A stretch of 64,000 bases of DNA from Aquimarina agarivorans (GCF_000218485.1 NZ_AFPB01000181.1:29844-93843), one strand, 5' to 3'; positions 30,402 through 39,254 are shown, numbered from the stretch's first letter. Numbers and translations are program-made. Notes: generated from the sequence alone by a model not told the origin.

Positions 30402-32213
30402 ATGTCTGAAGAAACAAAAAACACAGAAGTTCAGGAAACTGAAGCTGTTGCTACTCCAGTAGTAGAAACTGTAAATCCTGAACAATTCCTTAAAGATTTT
30501 AACTGGCACAATTACGAAGAGGGTATCGATCCAATTGAGGATGATAAACTTGAAGAGTTTGAAAAGCTTGTAGCTGAAAACTTTGTGGATACGTTAAATG
30601 ATGAGGTAGTTAACGGTACTGTAATTAACCTTACTGATCGTGATGCTATTATTGATATCAATGCTAAATCTGAAGGTGTAATTTCGTTAAACGAATTCCG
30701 TTACAACCCAGATTTAAAAGTAGGTGATACTGTAGAGGTATTAATTGACATCCGTGAGGATGCTACAGGTCAATTAGTATTATCACACAGAAAAGCACGT
30801 GTAATCAAAGCTTGGGATCGAGTAAATAATGCACATGAAACTGGTGAAATCGTTAATGGATTTGTTAAATGTCGTACTAAAGGTGGTATGATCGTTGACG
30901 TATTTGGTATTGAAGCTTTCTTACCAGGTTCTCAAATTGATGTGAAGCCAATTCGCGATTACGATGTTTATGTTGGTAAAACAATGGAATTCAAAGTGGT
31001 TAAAATTAATCACGAATTCAAAAATGTGGTGGTTTCCCATAAAGCGCTTATCGAAGCAGATATCGAAGAGCAGAAAAAAGAAATTATCGGTCAGCTTGAA
31101 AAAGGTCAAGTTCTTGAAGGAACAGTTAAAAACATTACTTCATACGGAGTATTTGTTGATCTTGGAGGTGTAGACGGATTAGTACATATTACAGATCTTT
31201 CTTGGTCTCGTATCAACCACCCTAATGAAATGGTTGAATTAGATCAAAAATTAAACGTGGTAATTTTAGACTTTGATGAGGCTAAAACACGTATTCAATT
31301 AGGTCTTAAACAATTAAAGCCGCATCCATGGGAAGCACTTAATGGTGACCTAAAAGTTGGAGATAAAGTAAAAGGTAAAGTAGTTGTAATTGCAGATTAC
31401 GGTGCATTTATTGAAGTTGAAGAAGGAGTGGAAGGATTAATTCACGTAAGTGAAATGAGCTGGTCTACACACTTGCGTTCTGCACAAGACTTTGTAAAAG
31501 TAGGTGATGAGGTAGATGCTGTAATTCTTACTTTAGATAGAGAAGAGCGTAAAATGTCACTTGGTATTAAGCAAATGACTCCAGATCCTTGGACTGATAT
31601 TACAACTAAATACCCAGTAGGTTCTCGTCACACAGGTGTGGTTCGTAACTTTACTAACTTCGGTGTTTTTGTTGAATTAGAAGAAGGAATTGACGGATTA
31701 ATCTATATTTCAGACCTTTCTTGGACTAAGAAAGTGAAGCATCCATCTGATTTCTGTTCAGTTGGTGATAAATTAGAAGTTGTGGTTCTTGAATTAGATG
31801 TTGACGGACGTAAGTTAAGTTTAGGTCATAAGCAAACTGATGCAAATCCTTGGGATAAGTACGAAGGTGAATTTGCTGTAGGTACTAAGCATACTGCTGC
31901 TTTAGGTGATGTTAATGATAAAGGTGCGACTATTGAATTTAATGAGGATGTAGTAGCATTTATTCCAAGTCGTCATTTAGAAAAAGAAGATGGTACAAAA
32001 TTAGCTAAAGGAGACTCAGCAGAATTTGTTGTTATTGAATTTAACAAGGAATTTAAAAGAGTTGTAGCTTCTCATACGGCTATCTTTAAAGAAGAAGAAG
32101 TTAAGGCGGTTAAACAAGCAGCTAAAAAAGCTCAGTCTCAAGAAAAAACAACTCTTGGTGATTTAGATGCATTAGCAGAGTTAAAAGCCAAATTAGAAAA
32201 GGGAGGAAAATAA
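30402..32213 (+). CDS. rpsA: 30S ribosomal protein S1
   Basis: S1 binds mRNA and helps start translation. The 603-residue protein has an acidic N-terminal extension and six S1-type RNA-binding repeats, beginning near residues 66 (EVVNGTVINL), 147, 231 (GQVLEGTVKNITSYGVFVDL), 316, 402 and 489. Repeats 3-5 carry the full GLIHVSEMSW-type motif. Repeat 6 is diverged and the tail is lysine-rich. This length is usual for Bacteroidota S1. The gene has its own promoter, a structured leader and a strong terminator. Confidence 0.95.
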   Translation: MSEETKNTEVQETEAVATPVVETVNPEQFLKDFNWHNYEEGIDPIEDDKLEEFEKLVAENFVDTLNDEVVNGTVINLTDRDAIIDINAKSEGVISLNEFRYNPDLKVGDTVEVLIDIREDATGQLVLSHRKARVIKAWDRVNNAHETGEIVNGFVKCRTKGGMIVDVFGIEAFLPGSQIDVKPIRDYDVYVGKTMEFKVVKINHEFKNVVVSHKALIEADIEEQKKEIIGQLEKGQVLEGTVKNITSYGVFVDLGGVDGLVHITDLSWSRINHPNEMVELDQKLNVVILDFDEAKTRIQLGLKQLKPHPWEALNGDLKVGDKVKGKVVVIADYGAFIEVEEGVEGLIHVSEMSWSTHLRSAQDFVKVGDEVDAVILTLDREERKMSLGIKQMTPDPWTDITTKYPVGSRHTGVVRNFTNFGVFVELEEGIDGLIYISDLSWTKKVKHPSDFCSVGDKLEVVVLELDVDGRKLSLGHKQTDANPWDKYEGEFAVGTKHTAALGDVNDKGATIEFNEDVVAFIPSRHLEKEDGTKLAKGDSAEFVVIEFNKEFKRVVASHTAIFKEEEVKAVKQAAKKAQSQEKTTLGDLDALAELKAKLEKGGK

Positions 32214-32240
32214 TTTTAAACTATTTCTAATTCATATTTT

Positions 32241-32276
32241 AAAAGCTGCCCATTAAGGGCAGCTTTTTTGTTTTAT
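32241..32276 (+). terminator. Factor-independent terminator of rpsA
   Basis: AAAAGCTGCCC (32241-32251) pairs perfectly with GGGCAGCTTTT (32257-32267) around a 5-base loop, followed by TTGTTTTATT. It begins 28 bases after the rpsA stop codon. Confidence 0.9.
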
Positions 32277-32490
32277 TATTTTAAAGGGAGGTGTTTTTTG
32301 TTGATATTTTTTAAAAGAGAACTTAATAAGGAGAACAGTAGCGTCAAATTTGTGAATTTTTTAAGGATAACGGTATTAAAATTGAATTAGAATCAATTAA
32401 TGTTACTCATTTGCCTTAATAAAATTTTCAATTATAAAAAATTATTAGAAAATTTTAATAGATTTAGATCGTTATATCTATAAATAGTAT

Positions 32491-32498
32491 TATTTTTG
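32491..32498 (+). promoter_or_regulatory. Promoter -7 box of the arginine operon leader
   Basis: TATTTTTG matches TAnnTTTG exactly. It predicts a transcript start near 32505, about 50 bases before the leader ORF and 320 bases before the first operon gene. The -33 element is weak. Confidence 0.55.
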
Positions 32499-32554
32499 CA
32501 ACCTTAATATTAACGAAAGGGGCTTAGGCCGACGATTTAGAGTTAATAATTACT

Positions 32555-32659
32555 ATGGAAACTTCAGTGAAAACAGGAAACCACATATCAATTATTTCTT
32601 CCACTTTGGTAGTTGTTGCCAAAAGAATCGTTGTGCGTTTTCCGTTATGTCGCCCCTAG
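32555..32659 (+). CDS. Candidate leader peptide of the arginine operon (34 codons)
   Basis: An ATG-initiated 34-codon ORF lies between the operon promoter box and the first enzyme gene. The peptide is rich in Val and Ile and ends KRIVVRFPLCRP, with three Arg codons in its last eleven. The last codons and stop lie in CCCCTAGGGG (32653-32662). AGGGGC upstream (32518-32523) can pair with GCCCCT (32652-32657), and CGACGA (32530-32535) with TCGTTG (32628-32633, allowing G-U), so the ORF is enclosed by alternative pairings that a stalled ribosome would disturb. A bulged hairpin (about 32676-32698) follows. Control by attenuation is inferred; no database match was checked. Confidence 0.5.
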   Translation: METSVKTGNHISIISSTLVVVAKRIVVRFPLCRP

Positions 32660-32823
32660 GGGTGGGTAAATTCAAATGTGAAAAGTAATCACTTTTCCAC
32701 TTTCAGGTTAATTTTAAAAAAAACAAATTTAAGCGCAATTAGTGTGTTTGGTTGTTTTAAATGTAGTGTATTAAAATAAATTTGGTTGACAGCCTCAAGC
32801 TTGTTGCCATAAGCTGATAGATA

Positions 32824-33453
32824 TTGAGCAAAGTAGAAGTTATTATAGCAAATGAAAGTCATTTTAAGTTTGCGACTCAAATTTGTAAAGTGATTGAATC
32901 CTCAGCTAAGGATAGAGGAACGGGTATTGCTAAACGAACACCAGAGTATATTGAAAAAAAGATGAGCGCTGGCAATGCCGTTATTGCATTAGAAGGTGAT
33001 GAATTTGCGGGGTTTTGTTACATCGAAGCTTGGAGTCATGGAAAATATGTGGCTCATTCAGGTTTAATAGTACATCCAAATTTCAGAAAACAAGGTTTGG
33101 CAAAGCGTATTAAAGAATTTATTTTTAATTATTCATTAAAAAAATATCCGGAAGCAAAAATCTTTGGAATCACTACGGGTTTAGCAGTAATGAAGATCAA
33201 TTCAAAACTAGGTTACAAACCAGTTACTTTTTCAGAATTAACTGATGATCCAAAATTTTGGGCTGGATGTAAAACATGTACAAATTTTGAGATTTTAAAA
33301 TCTAAAGATTACAAAATGTGTATGTGTACGGGAATGTTATATAATCCTAATGATAATGATGATTCTCATTTTGAATTAAATAAGGATAATTGGTTCAAGG
33401 AAAAAGTAATCAAACGATTAAAACGAATTAAACATTTAATGTTAAAACAATAA
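32824..33453 (+). CDS. GNAT family N-acetyltransferase at the head of the arginine operon
   Basis: The 209-residue protein has the GNAT fold: GLIVHPNFRKQGLAKRIKEF near residues 79-98 contains the acyl-CoA loop (R-K-Q-G-L-A), preceded by FAGFCYIEAW. The second half has a cysteine-rich patch (AGCKTCTN near 156-163, KMCMCTGM near 173-180), unusual for a plain GNAT. It starts at TTG 32824. It leads an operon of all downstream arginine steps, and no argA or argJ is present in the window, so it is a good candidate for the N-acylglutamate synthase (acetyl- or succinyl-CoA:glutamate). That role is inferred from position. Confidence 0.82.
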   Translation: MSKVEVIIANESHFKFATQICKVIESSAKDRGTGIAKRTPEYIEKKMSAGNAVIALEGDEFAGFCYIEAWSHGKYVAHSGLIVHPNFRKQGLAKRIKEFIFNYSLKKYPEAKIFGITTGLAVMKINSKLGYKPVTFSELTDDPKFWAGCKTCTNFEILKSKDYKMCMCTGMLYNPNDNDDSHFELNKDNWFKEKVIKRLKRIKHLMLKQ

Positions 33454-33529
33454 TAATGTATTGACCGTAAGGGTTTTAAAATAATATAATTAAAGAGTAA
33501 TTAAAAGTGCTAAGTAATGTCTTACTAAT

Positions 33530-33550
33530 TTGTACTTAATACTCTGTACT
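33530..33550 (+). repeat. Heptad repeat before argG (NNNTACT x3)
   Basis: Three consecutive heptamers TTGTACT, TAATACT, CTGTACT share TACT in phase, ending eight bases before the argG ATG (33559). It belongs to the series of 7-base arrays before genes of this operon. Confidence 0.5.
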
Positions 33551-33558
33551 AATAACAT

Positions 33559-34752
33559 ATGGAAAAAGTAGTAGTTGCCTATAGTGGAGGTTTGGATACC
33601 ACGTATTGTGTAAAATATTTAATGCATGAAAAAAATATGGAAGTGCACACGGTGTTAGTAAACACTGGTGGATTTTCAGATGAAGAGTTAAAAGCTACTG
33701 AAGAGCGCGCTTATGCCATTGGAAGTAAGTCTCATGCAAATCTTACTATCTTAGATAAATTTTATGATAAGGCAGTAAAATATTTGATTTACGGGAACGT
33801 ATTAAAAAATAATACGTACCCATTATCGGTAAGTGCCGAGCGTATTTTTCAAGCAATTGAGGTCATTGAATATGCAAAATCTGTAGGGGCAAAATATATA
33901 GCTCATGGTAGTACGGGCGCAGGAAATGACCAAATTCGATTTGATGTTATTTTTCAAACTCTAGCACCAAGTATTGAAATTATTACCCCAATTCGTGATT
34001 TAAGTTTAACACGTCAGCAAGAGGTAGAATATTTGGAAAAATATGGGGTACATTATTCTTGGGAAAAAGCGCAATATTCCATTAATAAAGGAATCTGGGG
34101 AACAAGTGTTGGAGGGAAAGAAACCTTAACGTCCAATGAGGCCTTGCCAAGTGAAGCGTATCCTAGTCAATTACAACGAGAAGATTCAGAAAAAGTAATT
34201 CTTAACTTTGAAAAAGGAGAGTTAATTGGTTTAAATGGAGAAAAAGAGAGTCCAGTAAAAAATATTCAAAAGTTAGATGAATTAGCAAGTCAGTTTGCTA
34301 TTGGTCGAGATATTCATGTGGGCGATACCATTATTGGTATTAAAGGACGTGTGGGTTTTGAAGCGGCAGCTCCCATGGTGATTATAAAAGCACATCATCT
34401 ACTGGAAAAACATACCCAAACAAAGTGGCAACAGTATTGGGGAGATCAACTAGCCAATTGGTACGGAATGTTGTTGCATGAAGGGAATTATCTAGATCCT
34501 GTAATGCGTGATGTAGAAGCTTTTATGGAAAGCTCTCAAAATTCAGTAACAGGAGATGTTATTGTTGAATTAAAACCATATAATTTTAGTTTAGTAGGAA
34601 TTGAATCCGAATATGATTTAATGAAATCTGACTTTGGTCAATATGGCGAGGTAAATAAAGGTTGGTCCGCTGATGATGCCAAGGGATTCATTAAATTATA
34701 TGGTAATGCCAATAAAATTTACCATAATGTAAATAAAACTTTTTCGGAGTAG
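33559..34752 (+). CDS. argG: Argininosuccinate synthase
   Basis: ArgG joins citrulline and aspartate with ATP to make argininosuccinate, the penultimate step of arginine synthesis. The 397-residue sequence opens with the PP-loop VVVAYSGGLDTTYCVKYL (residues 4-21) and carries AHGSTGAGNDQIRFDV near 115-130, which contains the conserved citrulline/aspartate-binding G-N-D-Q-x-R-F, and TPIRDLSLTRQQE near 143-155. Length is standard. It is second in the operon after the GNAT gene, separated by 105 bases that contain a short heptad array. Confidence 0.96.
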   Translation: MEKVVVAYSGGLDTTYCVKYLMHEKNMEVHTVLVNTGGFSDEELKATEERAYAIGSKSHANLTILDKFYDKAVKYLIYGNVLKNNTYPLSVSAERIFQAIEVIEYAKSVGAKYIAHGSTGAGNDQIRFDVIFQTLAPSIEIITPIRDLSLTRQQEVEYLEKYGVHYSWEKAQYSINKGIWGTSVGGKETLTSNEALPSEAYPSQLQREDSEKVILNFEKGELIGLNGEKESPVKNIQKLDELASQFAIGRDIHVGDTIIGIKGRVGFEAAAPMVIIKAHHLLEKHTQTKWQQYWGDQLANWYGMLLHEGNYLDPVMRDVEAFMESSQNSVTGDVIVELKPYNFSLVGIESEYDLMKSDFGQYGEVNKGWSADDAKGFIKLYGNANKIYHNVNKTFSE

Positions 34753-34758
34753 TTAATA

Positions 34759-34817
34759 GAAGTTAAGAAGTAAGAAGTTAAGTTAATTATGGCTTAACTT
34801 TTCTAACTTCTTAACTC
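34759..34817 (+). repeat. Long imperfect hairpin between argG and argC
   Basis: A left arm (34759-34782, built of AAGTTAAG/AAGTAAG words) and a right arm (34793-34817, CTTAACTTTTCTAACTTCTT and five more bases) are near-perfect complements around a 10-base loop. The right arm ends 15 bases before the argC ATG and is followed by CTTAAATTCTTTTTT. It may tune read-through or translation of argC. The words have roughly 7-8 base periodicity like the other arrays in the operon. Confidence 0.55.
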
Positions 34818-34832
34818 CTTAAATTCTTTTTT

Positions 34833-35816
34833 ATGAAAAAATTAAAAATAGGAATCGTTGGAGGTTCAGGCTACACCGCAGGTGAACTGTTGCGTTTATT
34901 AATTCATCATCCAAATACTGAAATTGATTTTGTGTTTAGTACCACTAATGCAGGAAAACCATTGCACGTAGCACATGCAGATTTAATGGGAGAATCGGAA
35001 GTATTATTTACTGATACCGTCAATCCTGATGTTGATGTATTGTTTTTGTGTTTAGGTCATGGGCGTTCTAGGGCGTTTTTGGAGGCCAATGAGTTTTCTG
35101 AAGCAACAAAAGTAATTGATTTAGGAAATGATTTTAGATTACTTGTTGACAAGGAATTTCAAGGGCGTGATTTCGTATATGGTTTGCCAGAATTGAATAA
35201 GGAGGCTATTGTTAAAGCAAAAAATATTGCAAATCCAGGTTGTTTCGCCACAGCAATTCAACATGCTTTATTGCCATTGGCAAATGCTTCTAAAATAAAT
35301 GACGCAGTGCATGTAAATGCAACTACAGGAAGCACAGGAGCAGGAGTTTCCCTTTCGGCAACAACCCATTTTAGCTGGAGAGATAATAATTTTTCAAGTT
35401 ATAAAGTGTTTTCGCACCAGCACTTGGGCGAAATAAATCAAAGTGCTAAGCAATTGCAAAATAATCATGATCAGCCAATTTTCTTTATTCCAAATAGAGG
35501 AAATTTTAGTCGGGGAATTTATGCAACGGTATACACAAAATTTGAGGGCACTGTTGAACAAGCAGTAAAATTATATCAAGATTTTTACAATGATGCTACA
35601 TTTATTGTAATTTCTGAAACCCCAATCGCACTAAAGCAAGTAGTAAATACCAATAAGTGTATTTTACATGTAGATGTCAAGGACGGAATGATTCTAGTTA
35701 CTTCAGTAATTGATAACCTTGTAAAAGGAGCATCAGGACAAGCCATTCATAACATGAATTTAATGTTTGGATTGGAAGAAAAAACAGGATTGAATTTGAA
35801 AAGCTCAGCTTTTTAA
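34833..35816 (+). CDS. argC: N-acetyl-gamma-glutamyl-phosphate reductase
   Basis: ArgC reduces N-acylglutamyl phosphate to the semialdehyde using NADPH. The 327-residue sequence has the nucleotide-binding KIGIVGGSGYTAGELLRLL near residues 5-23, FLCLGHGRSR near 71-80, the catalytic-cysteine block IANPGCFATAIQHAL near 132-146, and TGSTGAGVS near 165-173. Length is normal for type 1 ArgC. In this pathway the acyl group may be acetyl or succinyl (see argF'). Confidence 0.95.
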   Translation: MKKLKIGIVGGSGYTAGELLRLLIHHPNTEIDFVFSTTNAGKPLHVAHADLMGESEVLFTDTVNPDVDVLFLCLGHGRSRAFLEANEFSEATKVIDLGNDFRLLVDKEFQGRDFVYGLPELNKEAIVKAKNIANPGCFATAIQHALLPLANASKINDAVHVNATTGSTGAGVSLSATTHFSWRDNNFSSYKVFSHQHLGEINQSAKQLQNNHDQPIFFIPNRGNFSRGIYATVYTKFEGTVEQAVKLYQDFYNDATFIVISETPIALKQVVNTNKCILHVDVKDGMILVTSVIDNLVKGASGQAIHNMNLMFGLEEKTGLNLKSSAF

Positions 35817-35894
35817 TAGTGAGTAGAAATTAGATTTTAGATCGCTTCGCTGTGAGAAGATTTTAAAAAGTATAATGTGGTTATCTTGGAAGTT

Positions 35895-35929
35895 GTACTG
35901 ACAACTGACAACTAACAACAAACAACTAA
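35895..35929 (+). repeat. Heptad repeat before argD (CAACTRA-type x5)
   Basis: Five in-phase heptamers: GTACTGA, CAACTGA, CAACTAA, CAACAAA, CAACTAA. The array ends four bases before the argD ATG (35934). Confidence 0.75.
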
Positions 35930-35933
35930 AAAG

Positions 35934-37064
35934 ATGAAACTATTTGACGTATATCCGTTATATGATGTAGAGCCAGTAAAAGCTGAAGACTGTACAGTTT
36001 GGGATAAAGAAGGAAAGGAGTATTTAGATTTATACGGAGGTCATGCCGTTATTTCTATTGGACACGGACACCCACACTACGTGCATAAATTAAAATCTCA
36101 ATTGGATACTATTGGGTTTTATAGCAACGCAGTACAAAATTCGTTACAAAAAGAATTAGCAGACAAATTAGGAAAACTTTCAGGCTGTGATTCATATGAG
36201 TTGTTTTTATGTAGCTCAGGGGCAGAAGCAAATGAAAATGCTTTAAAATTAGCTTCTTTTCATACAAGGAAACACCGTGTAATCTCATTTCAAAATGGAT
36301 TTCATGGCCGTACTTCTGCTGCAGTTGCGGCTACAGATAATAAGGCAATTATAGCGCCTATTAATGCTCAGCAAGAGGTGACTATTTTGCCATTAGGTGA
36401 TATCGGCATAGTTGAGGCTGAATTAAAAAAAGGAGATGTTTGTGCAGTAATTATTGAGCCAGTGCAAGGCGTTGGAGGTTTGGATCAAGCAGAGACAGAA
36501 TTTTTTCAAGGCTTATCTACGTTGTGCAAACAACATAATACTTGTTTGATTTTGGATGAAGTACAATCTGGTTTTGGTAGAACAGGAAAGTTTTTCGGTT
36601 TTCAGCATCATGCGATTGAGCCAGATATTATTTCTATGGCTAAGGGAATGGGGAACGGGTTCCCTATCGGTGGAATTTTAATTGCACCTCATATCAAATC
36701 AAAATACGGTTTGTTAGGGACAACTTTTGGAGGAAATCATTTGGCGTGTGCGGCTTGTATTGCGGTATTAGATGTGTTAGAAAAAGAATCGCTTATTGAA
36801 AAAGCAGCCATGACTGGTGAATATTTTATGAGCAAAGCGAATGAAATTCCAGGGATAAAACAACTGAAAGGAAGAGGCTTAATGTTGGGAATTGAATTTG
36901 AATTCCCTGTTGGAGAAATGCGCAAGCAATTGATTTACGAAAAACAGGTGTTTACAGGAGGAGCAAAAAACAAAAATTTGTTAAGAATTTTACCGCCTTT
37001 AACAATTCAAACAGCTCAAATAGATACTTTTATTGAAGCGGTTAAAGATGTAGTTAAGCAATAA
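35934..37064 (+). CDS. argD: Acylornithine aminotransferase (class III)
   Basis: ArgD transfers an amino group from glutamate to N-acylglutamate semialdehyde, using pyridoxal phosphate. The 376-residue protein shows DLYGGHAVISIGHGHP near residues 32-47, LCSSGAEANENALKLA near 92-107, the substrate-side IIEPVQGVGG near 173-182, ILDEVQSGFGRTGKFFGFQH near 206-225, and the PLP lysine in ISMAKGMGNGFPIGG near 233-247. Length is standard. It lies fourth in the operon, after a 117-base gap ending in a CAACTRA heptad array. Confidence 0.93.
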   Translation: MKLFDVYPLYDVEPVKAEDCTVWDKEGKEYLDLYGGHAVISIGHGHPHYVHKLKSQLDTIGFYSNAVQNSLQKELADKLGKLSGCDSYELFLCSSGAEANENALKLASFHTRKHRVISFQNGFHGRTSAAVAATDNKAIIAPINAQQEVTILPLGDIGIVEAELKKGDVCAVIIEPVQGVGGLDQAETEFFQGLSTLCKQHNTCLILDEVQSGFGRTGKFFGFQHHAIEPDIISMAKGMGNGFPIGGILIAPHIKSKYGLLGTTFGGNHLACAACIAVLDVLEKESLIEKAAMTGEYFMSKANEIPGIKQLKGRGLMLGIEFEFPVGEMRKQLIYEKQVFTGGAKNKNLLRILPPLTIQTAQIDTFIEAVKDVVKQ

Positions 37065-37185
37065 GAAACTAAAAGAAGTTAAATTGACTATTAAATTAGT
37101 GTTAGCTTCCTTTAATTCTAAAATAAAAAGATGTTTAGATTGTAGTAAATGTTTTTAGTTGATAAAAGATCATGAAATCGTCTTT

Positions 37186-37213
37186 CAACTCATAACTCAC
37201 AACTGACAACTAA
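37186..37213 (+). repeat. Heptad repeat before proA (CAACTNA-type x4)
   Basis: Four in-phase heptamers: CAACTCA, TAACTCA, CAACTGA, CAACTAA. The array ends ten bases before the proA ATG (37224) and shares its unit with the argD array. Confidence 0.75.
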
Positions 37214-37223
37214 AAATTACAAA

Positions 37224-38414
37224 ATGATGCTAACAATAGAAAAAAGAAATGCAGTATTGAAAACCATGATGACTTTGGTTAAAGATAATGCACCAACTAT
37301 TTTAAAGGCAAATAAAATAGATATGGACAGTTACAATGGTGAAGATTTAGCCATGGGTGACCGTTTAAAAGTTAATGACGCCAAAATTGAAGGCATGATC
37401 GAATCCTTACGTCAATTGGCAGTATTGGAAGATCCAGTAGGTGTAGAACGTTTTAGCTTCAAGCATGATAATGGAATGCAGGTCTACAACCGTACGGCTT
37501 CTTTTGGGACGGTGATGATTATTTACGAATCTCGCCCCGATGTTACTATTGAAGCAGGAGGTATTGCATTTAAGTCAGGAAACAAAATTCTCCTAAAAGG
37601 AGGAAAAGAAAGTTTGCATTCCAATTTAGCTATTGTGGACTTATGGCATAAAGCATTACAAGAAAATGAGGTATCAACGGATTGGATGGAGTATTTAAAT
37701 TATAATAGGACAGAAACACAAGCCTTTTTAAAAAATCCAACACAGCGAATTGATTTGATAATTCCACGTGGTGGGGAGCGTTTAATTCAATTTGTGAAAG
37801 AAAATGCACAATGCCCAGTCATTGTCAGCGGTCGCGGAAATAATTTTGTGTATGTGCATAAACATGCTGATCAACAAATGGCATTAGATATTATTGTAAA
37901 TGCTAAAACGGCTAAAATTTCAGCTTGTAATGCAGTAGATAAAGTATTAATTGATGCGGATTTACCAAATAAGGTTACTTTTGAAGCTGAGTTATTGAAG
38001 CGCTTACGTGCATCAAATGTAGAAATTTTAGGAGACGCTAATTTTGCAAAAGATAATAATGTAAGTGTAATTCCAAATGATGCTATTTGGCATGAAGAAT
38101 TTTTAGACTATAAAATAGTTATCGGTAATATAGCAAATACACTAGAAGCTATAGAAAAAATTAATGAATACTCAGGGGGGCATTCGGCAACCATAGTAAC
38201 CACAGCTGAAGCAGCTGCAGATAATTTTATGGCAGCCGTAGATTGTGCAGCAGTATACCATAATGCCTCTACACGATTTACAGACGGTTTAGAGTTTGGT
38301 TTGGGTGGTGAATTGGCTATAGGAACAGATAAATTACATCAGCGAGGACCAATAGGTTTGCAACATTTGGTAACCAATAAATGGTATGTGCATGGCGAAG
38401 GACAAATCCGTTAA
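37224..38414 (+). CDS. proA: Glutamate-5-semialdehyde dehydrogenase (gamma-glutamyl phosphate reductase)
   Basis: ProA reduces glutamyl 5-phosphate to glutamate semialdehyde for proline synthesis. The 396-residue sequence has YESRPDVTIEAGGIAFKSGN near residues 101-120, GGKESLHSN near 125-133, DLIIPRGGERLIQFV near 176-190, and the catalytic cysteine in AKISACNAVDKVLID near 230-244. Two adjacent ATG codons open the gene. The 3' end overlaps proB by 29 bases, so the two are translationally coupled. Its place inside the arginine operon reflects the shared precursor glutamate. Confidence 0.95.
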   Translation: MMLTIEKRNAVLKTMMTLVKDNAPTILKANKIDMDSYNGEDLAMGDRLKVNDAKIEGMIESLRQLAVLEDPVGVERFSFKHDNGMQVYNRTASFGTVMIIYESRPDVTIEAGGIAFKSGNKILLKGGKESLHSNLAIVDLWHKALQENEVSTDWMEYLNYNRTETQAFLKNPTQRIDLIIPRGGERLIQFVKENAQCPVIVSGRGNNFVYVHKHADQQMALDIIVNAKTAKISACNAVDKVLIDADLPNKVTFEAELLKRLRASNVEILGDANFAKDNNVSVIPNDAIWHEEFLDYKIVIGNIANTLEAIEKINEYSGGHSATIVTTAEAAADNFMAAVDCAAVYHNASTRFTDGLEFGLGGELAIGTDKLHQRGPIGLQHLVTNKWYVHGEGQIR

Positions 38415-39183
38415 AAAACGTTTATTGCTAAAAATAGGGAGCAATACCCTTACTAAGGAAACCAATGCGATTTCTCGAGAAAAATTAGCCGATATAGCTA
38501 GGCAAATAGCAATACTAAAAAAGGAGTATGATTTTATAATTGTAAGTTCTGGTGCTGTAGCAGCAGCAAAAGAATTTGTACAGCTTCAGGATGGTGATGC
38601 AAACATTGTTGTAAAGCAGGCATTAGCAAGTATTGGTCAACCTTATTTGATGCGTTTGTTTCAAGAAGCTTTTTCAGAAGAAAATTTGCTTACCTCTCAA
38701 TGTTTGTTATCATACGCTGATTTCGAAAATAAGGATACGCAGCTAAACATTTCAAATACAATCTCAGTATTATTAGATAATGGATACATTCCTATAATTA
38801 ATGAAAATGATACCGTTTCCACAGAAGAAATTAAGTTTGGAGATAATGACAAATTAGCTGCGTTAACTGCAGCTTTGTTGGATGTAGATTTATGTGTAAT
38901 TGCCACCAATACGTATGGTATTTATACAAAAGCATCAATGAAAACAGGAATCCCTAAAACAATTTTGGAAGTCACAGACTTAAATGTGCTTTTGAACGAA
39001 GTATCCGATGATAAATCATCGCACGGGACAGGCGGTATGACCTCAAAAATACAAGCGGCAGAAATTTTACAGGCGAATGGAATAGAGCTTTGGATCGTCA
39101 ACGGTTTGGTTGATAATTTTTTGATTGCTTCCTTAAGCAACAAAGATTGTAGGACTAGTATAAAACCATCAAAATTTTTGTGA
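38386..39183 (+). CDS. proB: Glutamate 5-kinase (without PUA domain)
   Basis: ProB phosphorylates glutamate to start proline synthesis. The 265-residue protein contains the amino-acid kinase fold: LLLKIGSNTLTKE near residues 13-25, FIIVSSGAVAAAKEF near 50-64, INENDTVSTEEIKFGDNDKLAA near 137-158 (abbreviated here by position), and GTGGMTSKIQAAEIL near 215-229. It lacks the C-terminal PUA domain seen in E. coli ProB. Start is ATG 38386 or 38392, both within proA. A strong terminator follows, closing the first half of the operon. Confidence 0.94.
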   Translation: MCMAKDKSVKKRLLLKIGSNTLTKETNAISREKLADIARQIAILKKEYDFIIVSSGAVAAAKEFVQLQDGDANIVVKQALASIGQPYLMRLFQEAFSEENLLTSQCLLSYADFENKDTQLNISNTISVLLDNGYIPIINENDTVSTEEIKFGDNDKLAALTAALLDVDLCVIATNTYGIYTKASMKTGIPKTILEVTDLNVLLNEVSDDKSSHGTGGMTSKIQAAEILQANGIELWIVNGLVDNFLIASLSNKDCRTSIKPSKFL

Positions 39184-39222
39184 TTATCAAACAATATTTC
39201 ATTGGGTTACCAGTTATTAAAC

Positions 39223-39254
39223 AAAAAGAGCAAATAAAAGTTTGCTCTTTTTTT
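39223..39254 (+). terminator. Factor-independent terminator after proB
   Basis: AAAAAGAGCAAA (39223-39234) pairs perfectly with TTTGCTCTTTTT (39241-39252) around a 6-base loop, followed by more T. It separates the first half of the arginine/proline operon from the polysaccharide locus. Confidence 0.88.

Larger units (their letters stand above)
32214..32554. other. Intergenic region between rpsA and the arginine leader ORF
   Basis: This 341-base stretch holds the rpsA terminator (32241-32276) and the arginine operon promoter box (32491-32498). The sequence between is AT-rich with no supported ORF. Confidence 0.4.

Noticed and set aside
34759..34817. Mobile miniature inverted-repeat element between argG and argC
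   Set aside because: No target-site duplication was seen, and the words match the low-complexity 7-8 base style of the other gaps in the operon.
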